From: Planctomycetota bacterium
GTDB taxonomy: Bacteria > Planctomycetota > GCA-002687715
Direction of reading: 5' to 3'
DNA: 42,262 nucleotides
NCBI GenBank assembly: GCA_002687715.1
Contig: NZBC01000277.1
Coordinates: 1 to 42,262 of the forward strand
Shown: positions 32,676-40,686 of the stretch, piece by piece
Numbering within the stretch: position 1 is the first letter of the stretch
How the letters are laid out: each line of letters opens with the position of its first letter
Translations under genes and position numbers: made by a program
The notes under the pieces: model-generated
The model's input: only the letters and a program-made list of their open reading frames with translations
Databases searched by the model: none
What the model was told of the DNA's origin: nothing

Positions 32676-33577
32676 TGGAGACTCGACCACGTGCCGCCCC
32701 TCGGGTCCGCCGGCGGGACTTCCTCACCACTGTCGCGAGCACGGCGGCGGCCGCGGCGTTCATTCCGGTGGCGGGATGTGCCCTGAACGACCCGCCGGAC
32801 AAACCGAAGTGGAGGATGAAGCTCTCCACCTCGACGATCCAGTTCTCCTCGCTGCCGATCGAGGACGCTTGTCGCCGCATCGCCGCGCTCGGCTTCACCG
32901 GCATCGACATCTGGTGCGCTCACCAGGGCTGCCCGCACCTGGACGACTGCCTGAACCGGCTCGGCCCCGGCGGGCTCTCCGCGTTGTTGGAGGAGACCCG
33001 GCTGGAGCTCTGCTCCTTCTCCACCTACACGGGTGGTTTCGCCAAGTACGCCGAGCTCCTGGGCGGAGTCGGGGGAGGCCTGGCGGTGCAGGGGAGCGCC
33101 GGGCCCTGCGAACCGCAGGAGCTGACCTCTCGCATGCGGCGGTTCCTGGATGACCTGAAGCCGCTGGTCGAGCTGGCAGAGAAGACGGACTCCCATCTGG
33201 CCATCGAGAACCACGGCCACGCACTGCTTGACTCAGTCGATTCGCTCAAGGCCTTCGTTGATCTCAACCCGTCGCCCCGGGTGGGGATCGCGCTCGCCCC
33301 CTATCACCTGCAGACGATCGCGGCCTCGGTTCCCGAGGCGATCGAGGTCTGCGGCGGGCAGCTCCTCTTCTTCTACGCCTGGCAGAACGCCCCCGGCGTG
33401 AAGCAACTGCCCGGCCTCGGTCCGGTCGACTGCACGCCGTGGATCGAGGCCTTGGCGAAGATCGGCTACCCGGGCTACGTCAATCCCTTCATGCACGGCG
33501 CCCCCGTGCCCGACCGGATGGTCAGGGCGCTGGTCGAGTCGAAGGCGTACCTGGCCCGGTGCCACGCCAGGCTGTGA
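32675..33577 (+). CDS. Tat-exported xylose isomerase-like TIM-barrel protein
   Basis: The 300-aa protein has a twin-arginine signal (RRRDFLTTVASTAAAAAF), ending near a possible lipobox (VAGC), then a sugar phosphate isomerase/epimerase-type barrel: STIQFSSLPIEDACRRIAALGFTGIDIW, LELCSFSTYTGGFAKYAELLGG, HLAIENHGHALLDS, RVGIALAPYHL, and GYPGYVNPFMHG at the end. His and Glu residues in ENHGH are in the usual metal-site region. Such proteins commonly stand beside DUF1080 proteins in PVC bacteria, as here, where DUF1080 begins 46 bases downstream. A role in oxidised-sugar (3-keto-glycoside) turnover is inferred from context; the substrate is unknown. Confidence 0.82.
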   Translation: METRPRAAPRVRRRDFLTTVASTAAAAAFIPVAGCALNDPPDKPKWRMKLSTSTIQFSSLPIEDACRRIAALGFTGIDIWCAHQGCPHLDDCLNRLGPGGLSALLEETRLELCSFSTYTGGFAKYAELLGGVGGGLAVQGSAGPCEPQELTSRMRRFLDDLKPLVELAEKTDSHLAIENHGHALLDSVDSLKAFVDLNPSPRVGIALAPYHLQTIAASVPEAIEVCGGQLLFFYAWQNAPGVKQLPGLGPVDCTPWIEALAKIGYPGYVNPFMHGAPVPDRMVRALVESKAYLARCHARL

Positions 33578-33623
33578 CGGCTGACTCAGGGTTGTAAGAG
33601 AAAGCGAGCAAGAGACGCACATC

Positions 33624-36600
33624 ATGATGAGTTCACTGCGTTGCATCGTGCTTGCGGGTTGGAGCGTGCTCCTGTCCTCTTGCACGGCGGCACCGTTGGA
33701 GCCGAATCCGCAGGATTTCGTGTCCATCTTCAACGGCAAGGACTTGAGCGGATGGGAGGGCAAGGAGGGGTGGTGGACGGTTGAAGAGGGGGCCATCACG
33801 GCTGAGAGCACGCTGAAGAAACCCTGCCAGCGGCACAACTACCTGATGTGGCGGGGAGGGGAGCCGGCGGACTTCGAGTTGCGGCTGGACTACCGCATCG
33901 TTGGTGGGAACTCAGGCATCCAGTTTCGCAGCCGTGAGTTGCCGAACTGGGATACGCGAGGCTACCAGGCCGATCTGGAAGCGGGCCCGCAATGGTCCGG
34001 GGCGCTGTTCGAGCATGAGCGCGGAGGCATCGCCATGCGCGGCCAGAAGGTGACGATCGCCGCTGACGGGAAGAAGCAGGTCACCCAGTTCGCCGATTCC
34101 GCGCTTCTGGAGAAACAGATCCACAAGAACGACTGGAACAGCTACCGCATCGTGGCGCGGGGGGCGGAGATCCGGCTCTTCATCAACGGCACGCTGATGT
34201 CGCACGCCATCGATCATCAGACGGGCAAGGCGGCTCGAAAGGGGCGGTTGGCTCTGCAGATGCACCCGGGGCCACCGATGAAGGTGCAGTTCCGGAACCT
34301 GCGGTTGAAGGAGCTCCCCGCGGGCAGTGCATCGAAGACCCGATCCGCGACCCGGGCGACCGGGTCGGAGCGTCTCAAGATCGCCGAAGGGTTCAAGATC
34401 GACCTGATCTACTCGCCGGACAAGAAGACGGAGGGATCATGGGTCGCGATGTGTGTGGATCCACTCGGACGTCTGATTGTCGGCAATCAGTACGACGAAG
34501 GGCTGTTTCGCATCACGCTGCCGTCCGTCGACACATCGCTCGCTGAAGTCAAGGTGGAGAAGATCGACGTCGATCTCAGCGGTACCCAGGGATTGGTTTG
34601 GTTCGGCGAGAGCCTCTATGGGTTGGTAACGAAGAACGGGAAGACCCCGAGCGGGCTCTACCGTGTCCGGGATACGGATGGCGATGATCGTCTCGACAAG
34701 GTGGAGTTGCTGCAATCGCTGGAAGGCGGAGGCGATCACGGCTGGCACGGCATCGTGGCCGGGCCGCGGAACGAGTCGCTCTATCTCGTCGGAGGCAACA
34801 ACGCGCGCGCGCCGAGGGGCATTGCTTCCAGGGTGCCGCGGTTGTGGAGTGAAGACCACCTGCTGCCGCGCATGCCGGACGCGCGCGGACACATGAAAGG
34901 CCTCCTGGCGCCAGGAGGCGCAGTCTACCGGGTCGAGCCGGATGGCCGGAAATGGGAGCTGATCACCACCGGGTTCCGGAACCCCTATGACATCGCCTTC
35001 AACCGGGAGGGCGAGCTCTTCGCCTACGACGCTGACATGGAATGGGACATGAACACGCCCTGGTATCGACCCACGCGTGTATGTCATGTGGTCAGCGGGG
35101 GCGAGTATGGGTGGCGCAACGGTTCTGGCAAATGGCCGACCTATTACCCAGACAGCCTGCCGCCGGTGATGAATACAGGTCCCGGCTCACCGACTGGTAT
35201 CACCTTCGGGTACGGGGCTGCGTTTCCTCGGCGGTACGGGGACGCGTTGTTCCTGAGCGACTGGAGCTACGGGAGGGTCTACGCGGCCCATCTCTCGCCG
35301 GAGGGCGCGTCCTACGGTGGCGAGAGCGAGCTCTTTGTCAGCGGCATACCCTTCCCGGTGACGGACATGGTCGTCAACGGGAAGGACGGGGCCATGTACA
35401 TCGTGACCGGAGGCTGGCGCATTCAAGGCGGCCTGTATCGGATCACCCACCTCGGGAACGGCAAGGGCGCCGTGGGGACCGAGAGCTCGGGCGGGACGAG
35501 GCTGCGGACGATCAGGCATGAACTCGAGAAGCTCCATGGGCGCCGGGACGGCGCGGCCGTCGACGCTGCCTGGCCCAAGCTGGGCCACCCCGACCGTTTC
35601 ATCCGGTTCGCCGCGCGAGTGGCATTGGAGTGGCAGGATCCGGAGGGGTGGCGAGAGCGCGCCCTGGCCGAAAAGAACCCGCCGGCGGCGCTGACCGCTC
35701 TCCTGGGTTTGGTGCGGGTGAGTGGTCGCGACAGGTTTCATCGCCGCAAGGGGGAACCCAAAACCGCCAGAGCCCTGCAGGCTCGACTCTTGGGTGCGCT
35801 GGACCGGCTCGACTGGAACAGCCTCAGTGATGGTCAGCGCCTGGAGCTGGTCCGGGTTTGCGGGTTGTGTTTGATCCGGCTTGGGGAACCGGGCCCTGGC
35901 ATGCGAGAGCGGCTCCTGGACAGGTTCGACTCGAGGTTCCCCGCCGGGACTCGACCCCTGAACTCCGAACTCTGCCAGCTGCTGGTCTACCTGGAATCAC
36001 CGAACGTGGCCCGTGAGGCAATGAAGCTCATCAGCTTGGTGCCCACGCAGGAGGAGCAGACTGACTACGCGAAGTCCCTGCGGGTCTTGAAGACCGGTTG
36101 GACCCCTGAGCTGCGCAAGGCCTACTTCGCCTGGTTCCAACGGGCGGCGGGCTATCGGGGAGGGGCCAGCTTCAGGGGGTACATCAAGATGATCAAGAAC
36201 GACGCGGTGGCCTCGCTAACCGAGCAGGAGAGGGTGGCGATGGGGCCGCTGCTCGAAGACCCGCCGCCGAACACGCCTCTTCAAGTACCGAGCTCCGTGC
36301 TGGCCGGACGTTCCCAGGCAAGGGAATGGACCGTGGCGGAGCTGGCTCCGGCACTGGAGGGGGGACTGAAGGGGCGGAACATCGAACGGGGTCGCCAGAT
36401 GTTCGGAGCGACGCGTTGCTTCACCTGCCACCGTTTCGCCGGTGAAGGCGGTGCGATGGGACCGGACCTGACCGGGGTGGGCCGTCGTTTCAGTCCGAGC
36501 GACCTGCTGGAGTCCATCATCGAACCCAGCCGGACAGTCAGCGACCTCTACGCCAACACGATCATGACTACGAGTGATGACGAGGTCATCGCCGGGCGGA

Positions 36601-36797
36601 TCGTCTATCTGGGAACGACCACGGTGCAGGTGAACGTGGATATGTCCAACCCTGGGGAGACGATCAAGCTGGAGCGCAAGAACATCGTGTCGATGAAGAG
36701 CTCGGAGGTCTCTCCCATGCCTCGAGGTCTGTTGGACAGGCTGGAAAAGGACGAGATCCTGGATCTCATGGCCTACGTCCTTTCGGGAGAGCGTTAG
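33624..36797 (+). CDS. DUF1080 / sugar-dehydrogenase-like propeller / cytochrome c fusion lipoprotein
   Basis: This 1057-aa protein starts with a lipoprotein signal (lipobox LSSC-T). Residues about 32-235 form a DUF1080 (3-keto-disaccharide hydrolase-like) domain (FVSIFNGKDLSGWEG, YRIVGGNSGIQFRSRE, NDWNSYRIVARGAEIRLFING). Residues about 255-620 form a membrane-bound dehydrogenase/PQQ-like propeller (WVAMCVDPLGRLIVGNQ, TGFRNPYDIAFNREGELFAYDADMEWD, GDALFLSDWSYGRVYA). A helical HEAT-like linker spans about 630-900. The C-terminal heme domain of the Pirellula/Verrucomicrobium type has CFTCH at 932-936 and EGGAMGPDLTGVGRRFSPSDLLESIIEPS. A glycan-binding or hydrolysing unit is thus linked to a redox unit, probably anchored in a membrane facing the periplasm. 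It is in one operon with the TIM-barrel and beta-helix genes. Confidence 0.88.
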   Translation: MMSSLRCIVLAGWSVLLSSCTAAPLEPNPQDFVSIFNGKDLSGWEGKEGWWTVEEGAITAESTLKKPCQRHNYLMWRGGEPADFELRLDYRIVGGNSGIQFRSRELPNWDTRGYQADLEAGPQWSGALFEHERGGIAMRGQKVTIAADGKKQVTQFADSALLEKQIHKNDWNSYRIVARGAEIRLFINGTLMSHAIDHQTGKAARKGRLALQMHPGPPMKVQFRNLRLKELPAGSASKTRSATRATGSERLKIAEGFKIDLIYSPDKKTEGSWVAMCVDPLGRLIVGNQYDEGLFRITLPSVDTSLAEVKVEKIDVDLSGTQGLVWFGESLYGLVTKNGKTPSGLYRVRDTDGDDRLDKVELLQSLEGGGDHGWHGIVAGPRNESLYLVGGNNARAPRGIASRVPRLWSEDHLLPRMPDARGHMKGLLAPGGAVYRVEPDGRKWELITTGFRNPYDIAFNREGELFAYDADMEWDMNTPWYRPTRVCHVVSGGEYGWRNGSGKWPTYYPDSLPPVMNTGPGSPTGITFGYGAAFPRRYGDALFLSDWSYGRVYAAHLSPEGASYGGESELFVSGIPFPVTDMVVNGKDGAMYIVTGGWRIQGGLYRITHLGNGKGAVGTESSGGTRLRTIRHELEKLHGRRDGAAVDAAWPKLGHPDRFIRFAARVALEWQDPEGWRERALAEKNPPAALTALLGLVRVSGRDRFHRRKGEPKTARALQARLLGALDRLDWNSLSDGQRLELVRVCGLCLIRLGEPGPGMRERLLDRFDSRFPAGTRPLNSELCQLLVYLESPNVAREAMKLISLVPTQEEQTDYAKSLRVLKTGWTPELRKAYFAWFQRAAGYRGGASFRGYIKMIKNDAVASLTEQERVAMGPLLEDPPPNTPLQVPSSVLAGRSQAREWTVAELAPALEGGLKGRNIERGRQMFGATRCFTCHRFAGEGGAMGPDLTGVGRRFSPSDLLESIIEPSRTVSDLYANTIMTTSDDEVIAGRIVYLGTTTVQVNVDMSNPGETIKLERKNIVSMKSSEVSPMPRGLLDRLEKDEILDLMAYVLSGER

Positions 36798-36809
36798 CAG
36801 GAGCCTCGA

Positions 36810-38771
36810 TTGCCGGTTTGTGATCGGATTCCGGGGTGGGTGCGGCGCATGGGAGGACTCCACCTGGGGCCTGCCATGGGGGGCGTGCTGACCACCCTCG
36901 CCTGCTCCGTCATCCTGGTCGGATGTGCGGTTCCGCAGCCGGGTGCCACCGGCCGTACCCTGGTCGTCGACAACCGCGCCGCCAACGCCGCGGACGACAA
37001 CCGGGGAACGGTGGCCGAGCCCCTGCGGACGATCCAGGCCGGGGCGGATCGCGCGCAGCCGGGCGACACCGTCCTGGTCAAGGCGGGCATCTACCGCGAG
37101 ACGGTGGTGCCACCCCGCGGCGGCACCGCGTCGGACCGGGCGATCACGTACCTTGCTGCGCCGGGCGAGCCGGTGTCGATCCGCGGCAGCGAGCGCATCA
37201 CCACCTGGGTCGACCGGGGCGCTGGCATCTGGTGCGTGGAGTTGGAGACCGCGTTCTTCAAGGGCTACAACCCGTTCGCCAGGCCCGTCGCGGGTAAGTG
37301 GCTCCATCGCGTGGGCGGCTACCGACTGGGCGACGTCTACTGCGACGGGGAGGCGTTGCGGCAGACGTTGAAACCGGCGGATCTGCGATCGACGCCGAAC
37401 ACCTGGTACGTGGATCCGCGGTTCGGGTACCGGAACAAGTCCGACTTCCCGGCGGACCGCAGATATCCCAACGGCATGGTCACGATCCAGGCCAACTTCG
37501 GCGACGTCGACCCGAACCGCAGACTCACCGAGATCAACGCCCGGGCGGCCTGCTTCTTCCCCGCGAAGGCCGGGCTGAAGTTCCTGGTCATCGATGGTTT
37601 CGACATCCGGCATGCCGCGCCGCAGTGGGCGGACATCTACACCCTGGAGAAGGGCGCGATCGGCACGCGGTACGGCTATGGCTGGACGATCCGGAACTGC
37701 ACGATCACGAACTCGAGGAACATCGGCATCTCGATGGGAGTGACCGACGAGGTGCCATTCCCCGAGGTGCTGAACGAAGGCGGGGGCAACATCCCGCCGA
37801 TGGAGACCCTGGGCCACCACGTCATCCGCAACAACGTGATCCGACGGTGCGGTCAGGCCGGAATCTACGGCTGCTACGGCGCTGCCGGGAGTGTGCTCGA
37901 GGGCAACGTGATCACCGAGACCAACTACCGGTCGGAGTGGTTCGGCAGCAACCAGGCGGCGATCAAGATCCTCTTCCCGATCGACGTCGTCATCCGCAAC
38001 AACGTCCTGACCGGTGTGCCCGGAGTCCGGACCAACGCCAAGGGCATCTGGCTCGACTGGGGCGCGCAGAACGCGCGGGTCACCGGCAACCTCCTGTGTG
38101 ACTTCGGCCGCAGTCGCGGCCTGTTCCTGGAGGTGAACTTCGGTCCTATCGTCGTCGACGGCAACATCCTCGTCCGGTGCGAGGTGGCCGTCGAGTCCAA
38201 CGGCGTCGTGTTCGCCAACAACCTGTTCCACGACTGCTCGTTCCGGTTCTGGTCCAATCCCGGGCGCACGACGCCCTACTACCGTCCGCACTCGACGATC
38301 CGAGCCGGCAAGGCATCCGTCACCCTCGACCACATCCGGGTGTGGAACAACATCGTCAGCGGGGGCGGCGGTTTCGGTGCCGCGCAGGTCGTGCGGGAGG
38401 GCGCCGATCCAGCGGGTATCGAATCGGACCACAACGCATTCCTGAACGGCGCGCGGGGGTTCCCGAGGGAGGGCCGCGGGAGCATTGCGCTCCCCGGCGC
38501 AGCGGCAGTTTCCCTCGAGCAACACGAGGGTGCCTGGACGCTGCGGATGGACCTCCCCGAAGCCCTCCTGCTGGGGAAGCACGCGCCGGTAACCTCGAAA
38601 CGCGTCGGTCGAATCCCGCTCGCCGCGATGGGGGCGGAGCACCCGGATGGCGCGCCGCTCGACATCACGGCTGACTACTTCGGCCGGCGCATCGACCCGG
38701 GGAGCGTGCGTCCCGGTCCGATCCAGGCGATTCGGAAGGGCGCGAACACCTTCGTGGTCTGGCCGCGGTGA
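36810..38771 (+). CDS. Right-handed parallel beta-helix lipoprotein (DUF1565-like)
   Basis: A TTG start at 36810 has GGAG six bases upstream and lies 12 bases after the previous stop. It keeps the Arg-Arg n-region before the hydrophobic stretch, unlike later ATGs (36849, 36876). The lipobox is LVGC with Cys39. The mature 653-aa precursor has the DUF1565-type opening (GTVAEPLRTIQAGADRAQPGDTVLVKAGIYRE), then beta-helix rungs rich in Asn ladders (TIRNCTITNSRNIGI, HVIRNNVIRRCGQAGIYG, VIRNNVLTG, RVTGNLLCDFG, VVDGNILVRC, VFANNLFHDC). Such folds are typical of polysaccharide lyases and pectinases, but no catalytic set can be assigned. It is the last gene of the 32532-38771 operon. Surface or periplasmic polysaccharide binding or cleavage is inferred. 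Confidence 0.83.
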   Translation: MPVCDRIPGWVRRMGGLHLGPAMGGVLTTLACSVILVGCAVPQPGATGRTLVVDNRAANAADDNRGTVAEPLRTIQAGADRAQPGDTVLVKAGIYRETVVPPRGGTASDRAITYLAAPGEPVSIRGSERITTWVDRGAGIWCVELETAFFKGYNPFARPVAGKWLHRVGGYRLGDVYCDGEALRQTLKPADLRSTPNTWYVDPRFGYRNKSDFPADRRYPNGMVTIQANFGDVDPNRRLTEINARAACFFPAKAGLKFLVIDGFDIRHAAPQWADIYTLEKGAIGTRYGYGWTIRNCTITNSRNIGISMGVTDEVPFPEVLNEGGGNIPPMETLGHHVIRNNVIRRCGQAGIYGCYGAAGSVLEGNVITETNYRSEWFGSNQAAIKILFPIDVVIRNNVLTGVPGVRTNAKGIWLDWGAQNARVTGNLLCDFGRSRGLFLEVNFGPIVVDGNILVRCEVAVESNGVVFANNLFHDCSFRFWSNPGRTTPYYRPHSTIRAGKASVTLDHIRVWNNIVSGGGGFGAAQVVREGADPAGIESDHNAFLNGARGFPREGRGSIALPGAAAVSLEQHEGAWTLRMDLPEALLLGKHAPVTSKRVGRIPLAAMGAEHPDGAPLDITADYFGRRIDPGSVRPGPIQAIRKGANTFVVWPR

Positions 38772-38772
38772 C

Positions 38773-38814
38773 CTGATCCCCGAGATCTGATCCCCGAAAT
38801 CTGATCCCCGAGAA
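38773..38814. repeat. Three tandem 14-bp repeats, unit CTGATCCCCGAgAt
   Basis: Three consecutive copies (CTGATCCCCGAGAT, CTGATCCCCGAAAT, CTGATCCCCGAGAA), followed by a partial CTGG, begin just after the beta-helix stop codon. They precede an IS3 transposase remnant by 50 bases and may belong to the scar of the same mobile element. Confidence 0.7.
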
Positions 38815-38863
38815 CTGGCCACGAGGAGTGAGGAGAATCTCCGAATGGGGCCGGGAGCAAGGG

Positions 38864-38947
38864 ACGAGGAAGTCGAAGTTCACCGACGAGCAGATCGACA
38901 TGCGCAGCGCGCCGGGTCGAAGCCTGAGCGGCACGCCAGTGGGAGTC
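38864..38947 (+). pseudogene. Remnant of an IS3-family OrfA transposase N-terminus
   Basis: One frame reads RKSKFTDEQI, the characteristic start of IS3 OrfA proteins (usually followed by ...ALR..EAGTPV), and, eleven residues later, GTPVG in the same frame. Intervening bases resemble the usual ...CAGGTCGAAGCC... but are altered, the initiator ATG is gone, and a stop follows within about 10 codons. No OrfB or terminal inverted repeats are visible. It is a short decayed fragment. Confidence 0.5.
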
Positions 38948-38999
38948 GGCGGATCCCGATCGATCGAGTAGGGTCACGAGCTACTGGAGGTCCCAGCCG

Positions 39000-40445
39000 G
39001 TGTCCCGCCCAGAACGTGACTACGATCAGTCCGCGACCATGGACCCGCGACGTCCGTTCCGGGCCTGGTGGTTGCAGGAGGCCTTGCGCCTGGAGAGCGC
39101 CCCTCCACCGGAGCCGCTGCATGCTGACGTCGACGCGGATGTCTGCATCGTGGGAGGCGGCTACACGGGGCTCTGGACTGCCATCCTGATCGCGGAGGCG
39201 GATCCCGCTCGAAGGGTCGTCCTGGTCGAGCAGGATCTGTGCGGTCACGGTGCGTCGGGCAGCAACGGTGGCTGTGTCCTGACGCTCGCGACGAAGTACC
39301 TGTCGCTGATCCGGTTCTATGGAGAGGCGGAGGCGACGCGACTCGTGAGGGCATCAGAGCGCGCGGTCACGGCCATCCGGGCGTTCACGCGCAAGCACGA
39401 CATCGAATGCGACCTGCGAGTCGACGGCGCGCTCTACATGGCGACCAACTCGGCTCAGGTCGGCCTGTTGAACCCTGTTCTCGAGGCACTGGATCGAACC
39501 GGATTGAACAGCTGGGACGAGATGTCCCTCGAGCAAGCGCGTCGGCTGGCCGGGACGCAGGAGCTGCTCGAGGCGTTCCATTCGCCGGCCGGCGGGAGCG
39601 TACAGCCCGCCCTGCTGGTACGCGGTCTCGCCCGGGTAGCTCGATCGATGGGTGTGATCATTCACGAGCGCTCACCCATGATTCGTCTGGAGAGGGGGGC
39701 TTCGCCGTGCGTCGTGGGTCCTCACGGGCGGGTGAGGGCGAAGAAGGTCGTCCTGGCCGTGAATGCGTGGATGGCCGAGCTGTTTCCAGAGTTCCGCAGA
39801 AGCATCACCGTGGTCAGCTCGGACATGGGAATCACGGAGCCGTGCCCGGAGCTCCTGGAGAACATGGGCCTCCAGCATGGTGTCAGTGTCTGCGACTCGC
39901 GCATCTTCGTGCACTACTACCACACGACATCCGATGGGCGCCTGCTCCTGGGGAAGGGTGGCAACACGTTCTCGTTCGGATCGAAGATGATCCCCGGCTT
40001 CTTCGAGCCCAGTCGCTACGAATGGCAGGTCCGAGCCGGTATCGAGCGGTTCTTCCCGGAGCTCTCCGGCGTCCCGCTCGCGTGCTGCTGGAACGGCGCG
40101 TCCGACCGATCCAGCACAGGCTTTCCGTTCTTCGGCAGCCTCGAGGGTAGTCCCAACGTCGTGTACGGCTTCGGCTACTCCGGCAACGGAGTTGCGCAGT
40201 CGTACCTGGGAGGACAGATCCTGCGCTCCCTGGTGCTGGGAATGCAGGATGAGTGGAGTCGCTGTGGGTTCGTCGGTGGACCCCGCGGTCAGTTCCCCCC
40301 CGAGCCCTTTCGATGGGTGGGTGCCCGGCTGGTGCGGAACGCCATTCGGCGTAAGGAATCTGCCGAGGACGCCGGTCGGCGTTCTCGTGCGCTGGACAGG
40401 TATCTCGCTACCTTCGCGAGGGCGGCGGGCAAGGCGGACAAGTAG
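39000..40445 (+). CDS. FAD-dependent oxidoreductase, D-amino acid oxidase (DAO) family
   Basis: The GTG at 39000 has GGAGG nine bases upstream; an ATG thirteen codons later lacks an SD. The 481-aa protein has the dinucleotide-binding motif VCIVGGGYTGLWTAILIAE (about 48-66) and Glu77 in VVLVEQD. It also has the flavin-proximal GHGASGSNGGCVLTL stretch and the C-terminal FAD loop VVYGFGYSGNGVAQSYLGG. The pattern is that of DAO-type amine/amino-acid oxidases such as gamma-glutamylputrescine oxidase. The substrate is not deducible. No signal peptide is seen, so it is probably cytoplasmic. It stands alone between the beta-helix operon and a glycosidase-like gene. Confidence 0.86.
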   Translation: MSRPERDYDQSATMDPRRPFRAWWLQEALRLESAPPPEPLHADVDADVCIVGGGYTGLWTAILIAEADPARRVVLVEQDLCGHGASGSNGGCVLTLATKYLSLIRFYGEAEATRLVRASERAVTAIRAFTRKHDIECDLRVDGALYMATNSAQVGLLNPVLEALDRTGLNSWDEMSLEQARRLAGTQELLEAFHSPAGGSVQPALLVRGLARVARSMGVIIHERSPMIRLERGASPCVVGPHGRVRAKKVVLAVNAWMAELFPEFRRSITVVSSDMGITEPCPELLENMGLQHGVSVCDSRIFVHYYHTTSDGRLLLGKGGNTFSFGSKMIPGFFEPSRYEWQVRAGIERFFPELSGVPLACCWNGASDRSSTGFPFFGSLEGSPNVVYGFGYSGNGVAQSYLGGQILRSLVLGMQDEWSRCGFVGGPRGQFPPEPFRWVGARLVRNAIRRKESAEDAGRRSRALDRYLATFARAAGKADK

Positions 40446-40513
40446 TCGAGGACGATCGGGGCCGGTCCGGCGTGGACCTCGGAGCGGGGGCGTCTGGAAT
40501 GCCATGCGGAGAT

Positions 40514-40539
40514 CGGGGAGGGGCAGCGCCGACTCCCCG
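40514..40539 (+). terminator. Candidate hairpin downstream of the oxidoreductase gene
   Basis: CGGGGAG and CTCCCCG form a 7-bp stem around a 12-nt loop, about 70 bases after the stop at 40445 and ahead of the next gene's SD. It lacks a T-run, so the terminator call rests on position. Confidence 0.3.
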
Positions 40540-40686
40540 TTCCGCCGCGCCCACTCTGGTTCTCATGAAACTCACGGCCTTCGCCCTCCTGCTTCCCACC
40601 CGGAGGAGCCTCAGGAGACGTCCAAGAAACGACTCGATGTCATCCCTGGAGAACCGCGCTACGCTGAGGCACTCCGGAGGGACGCC

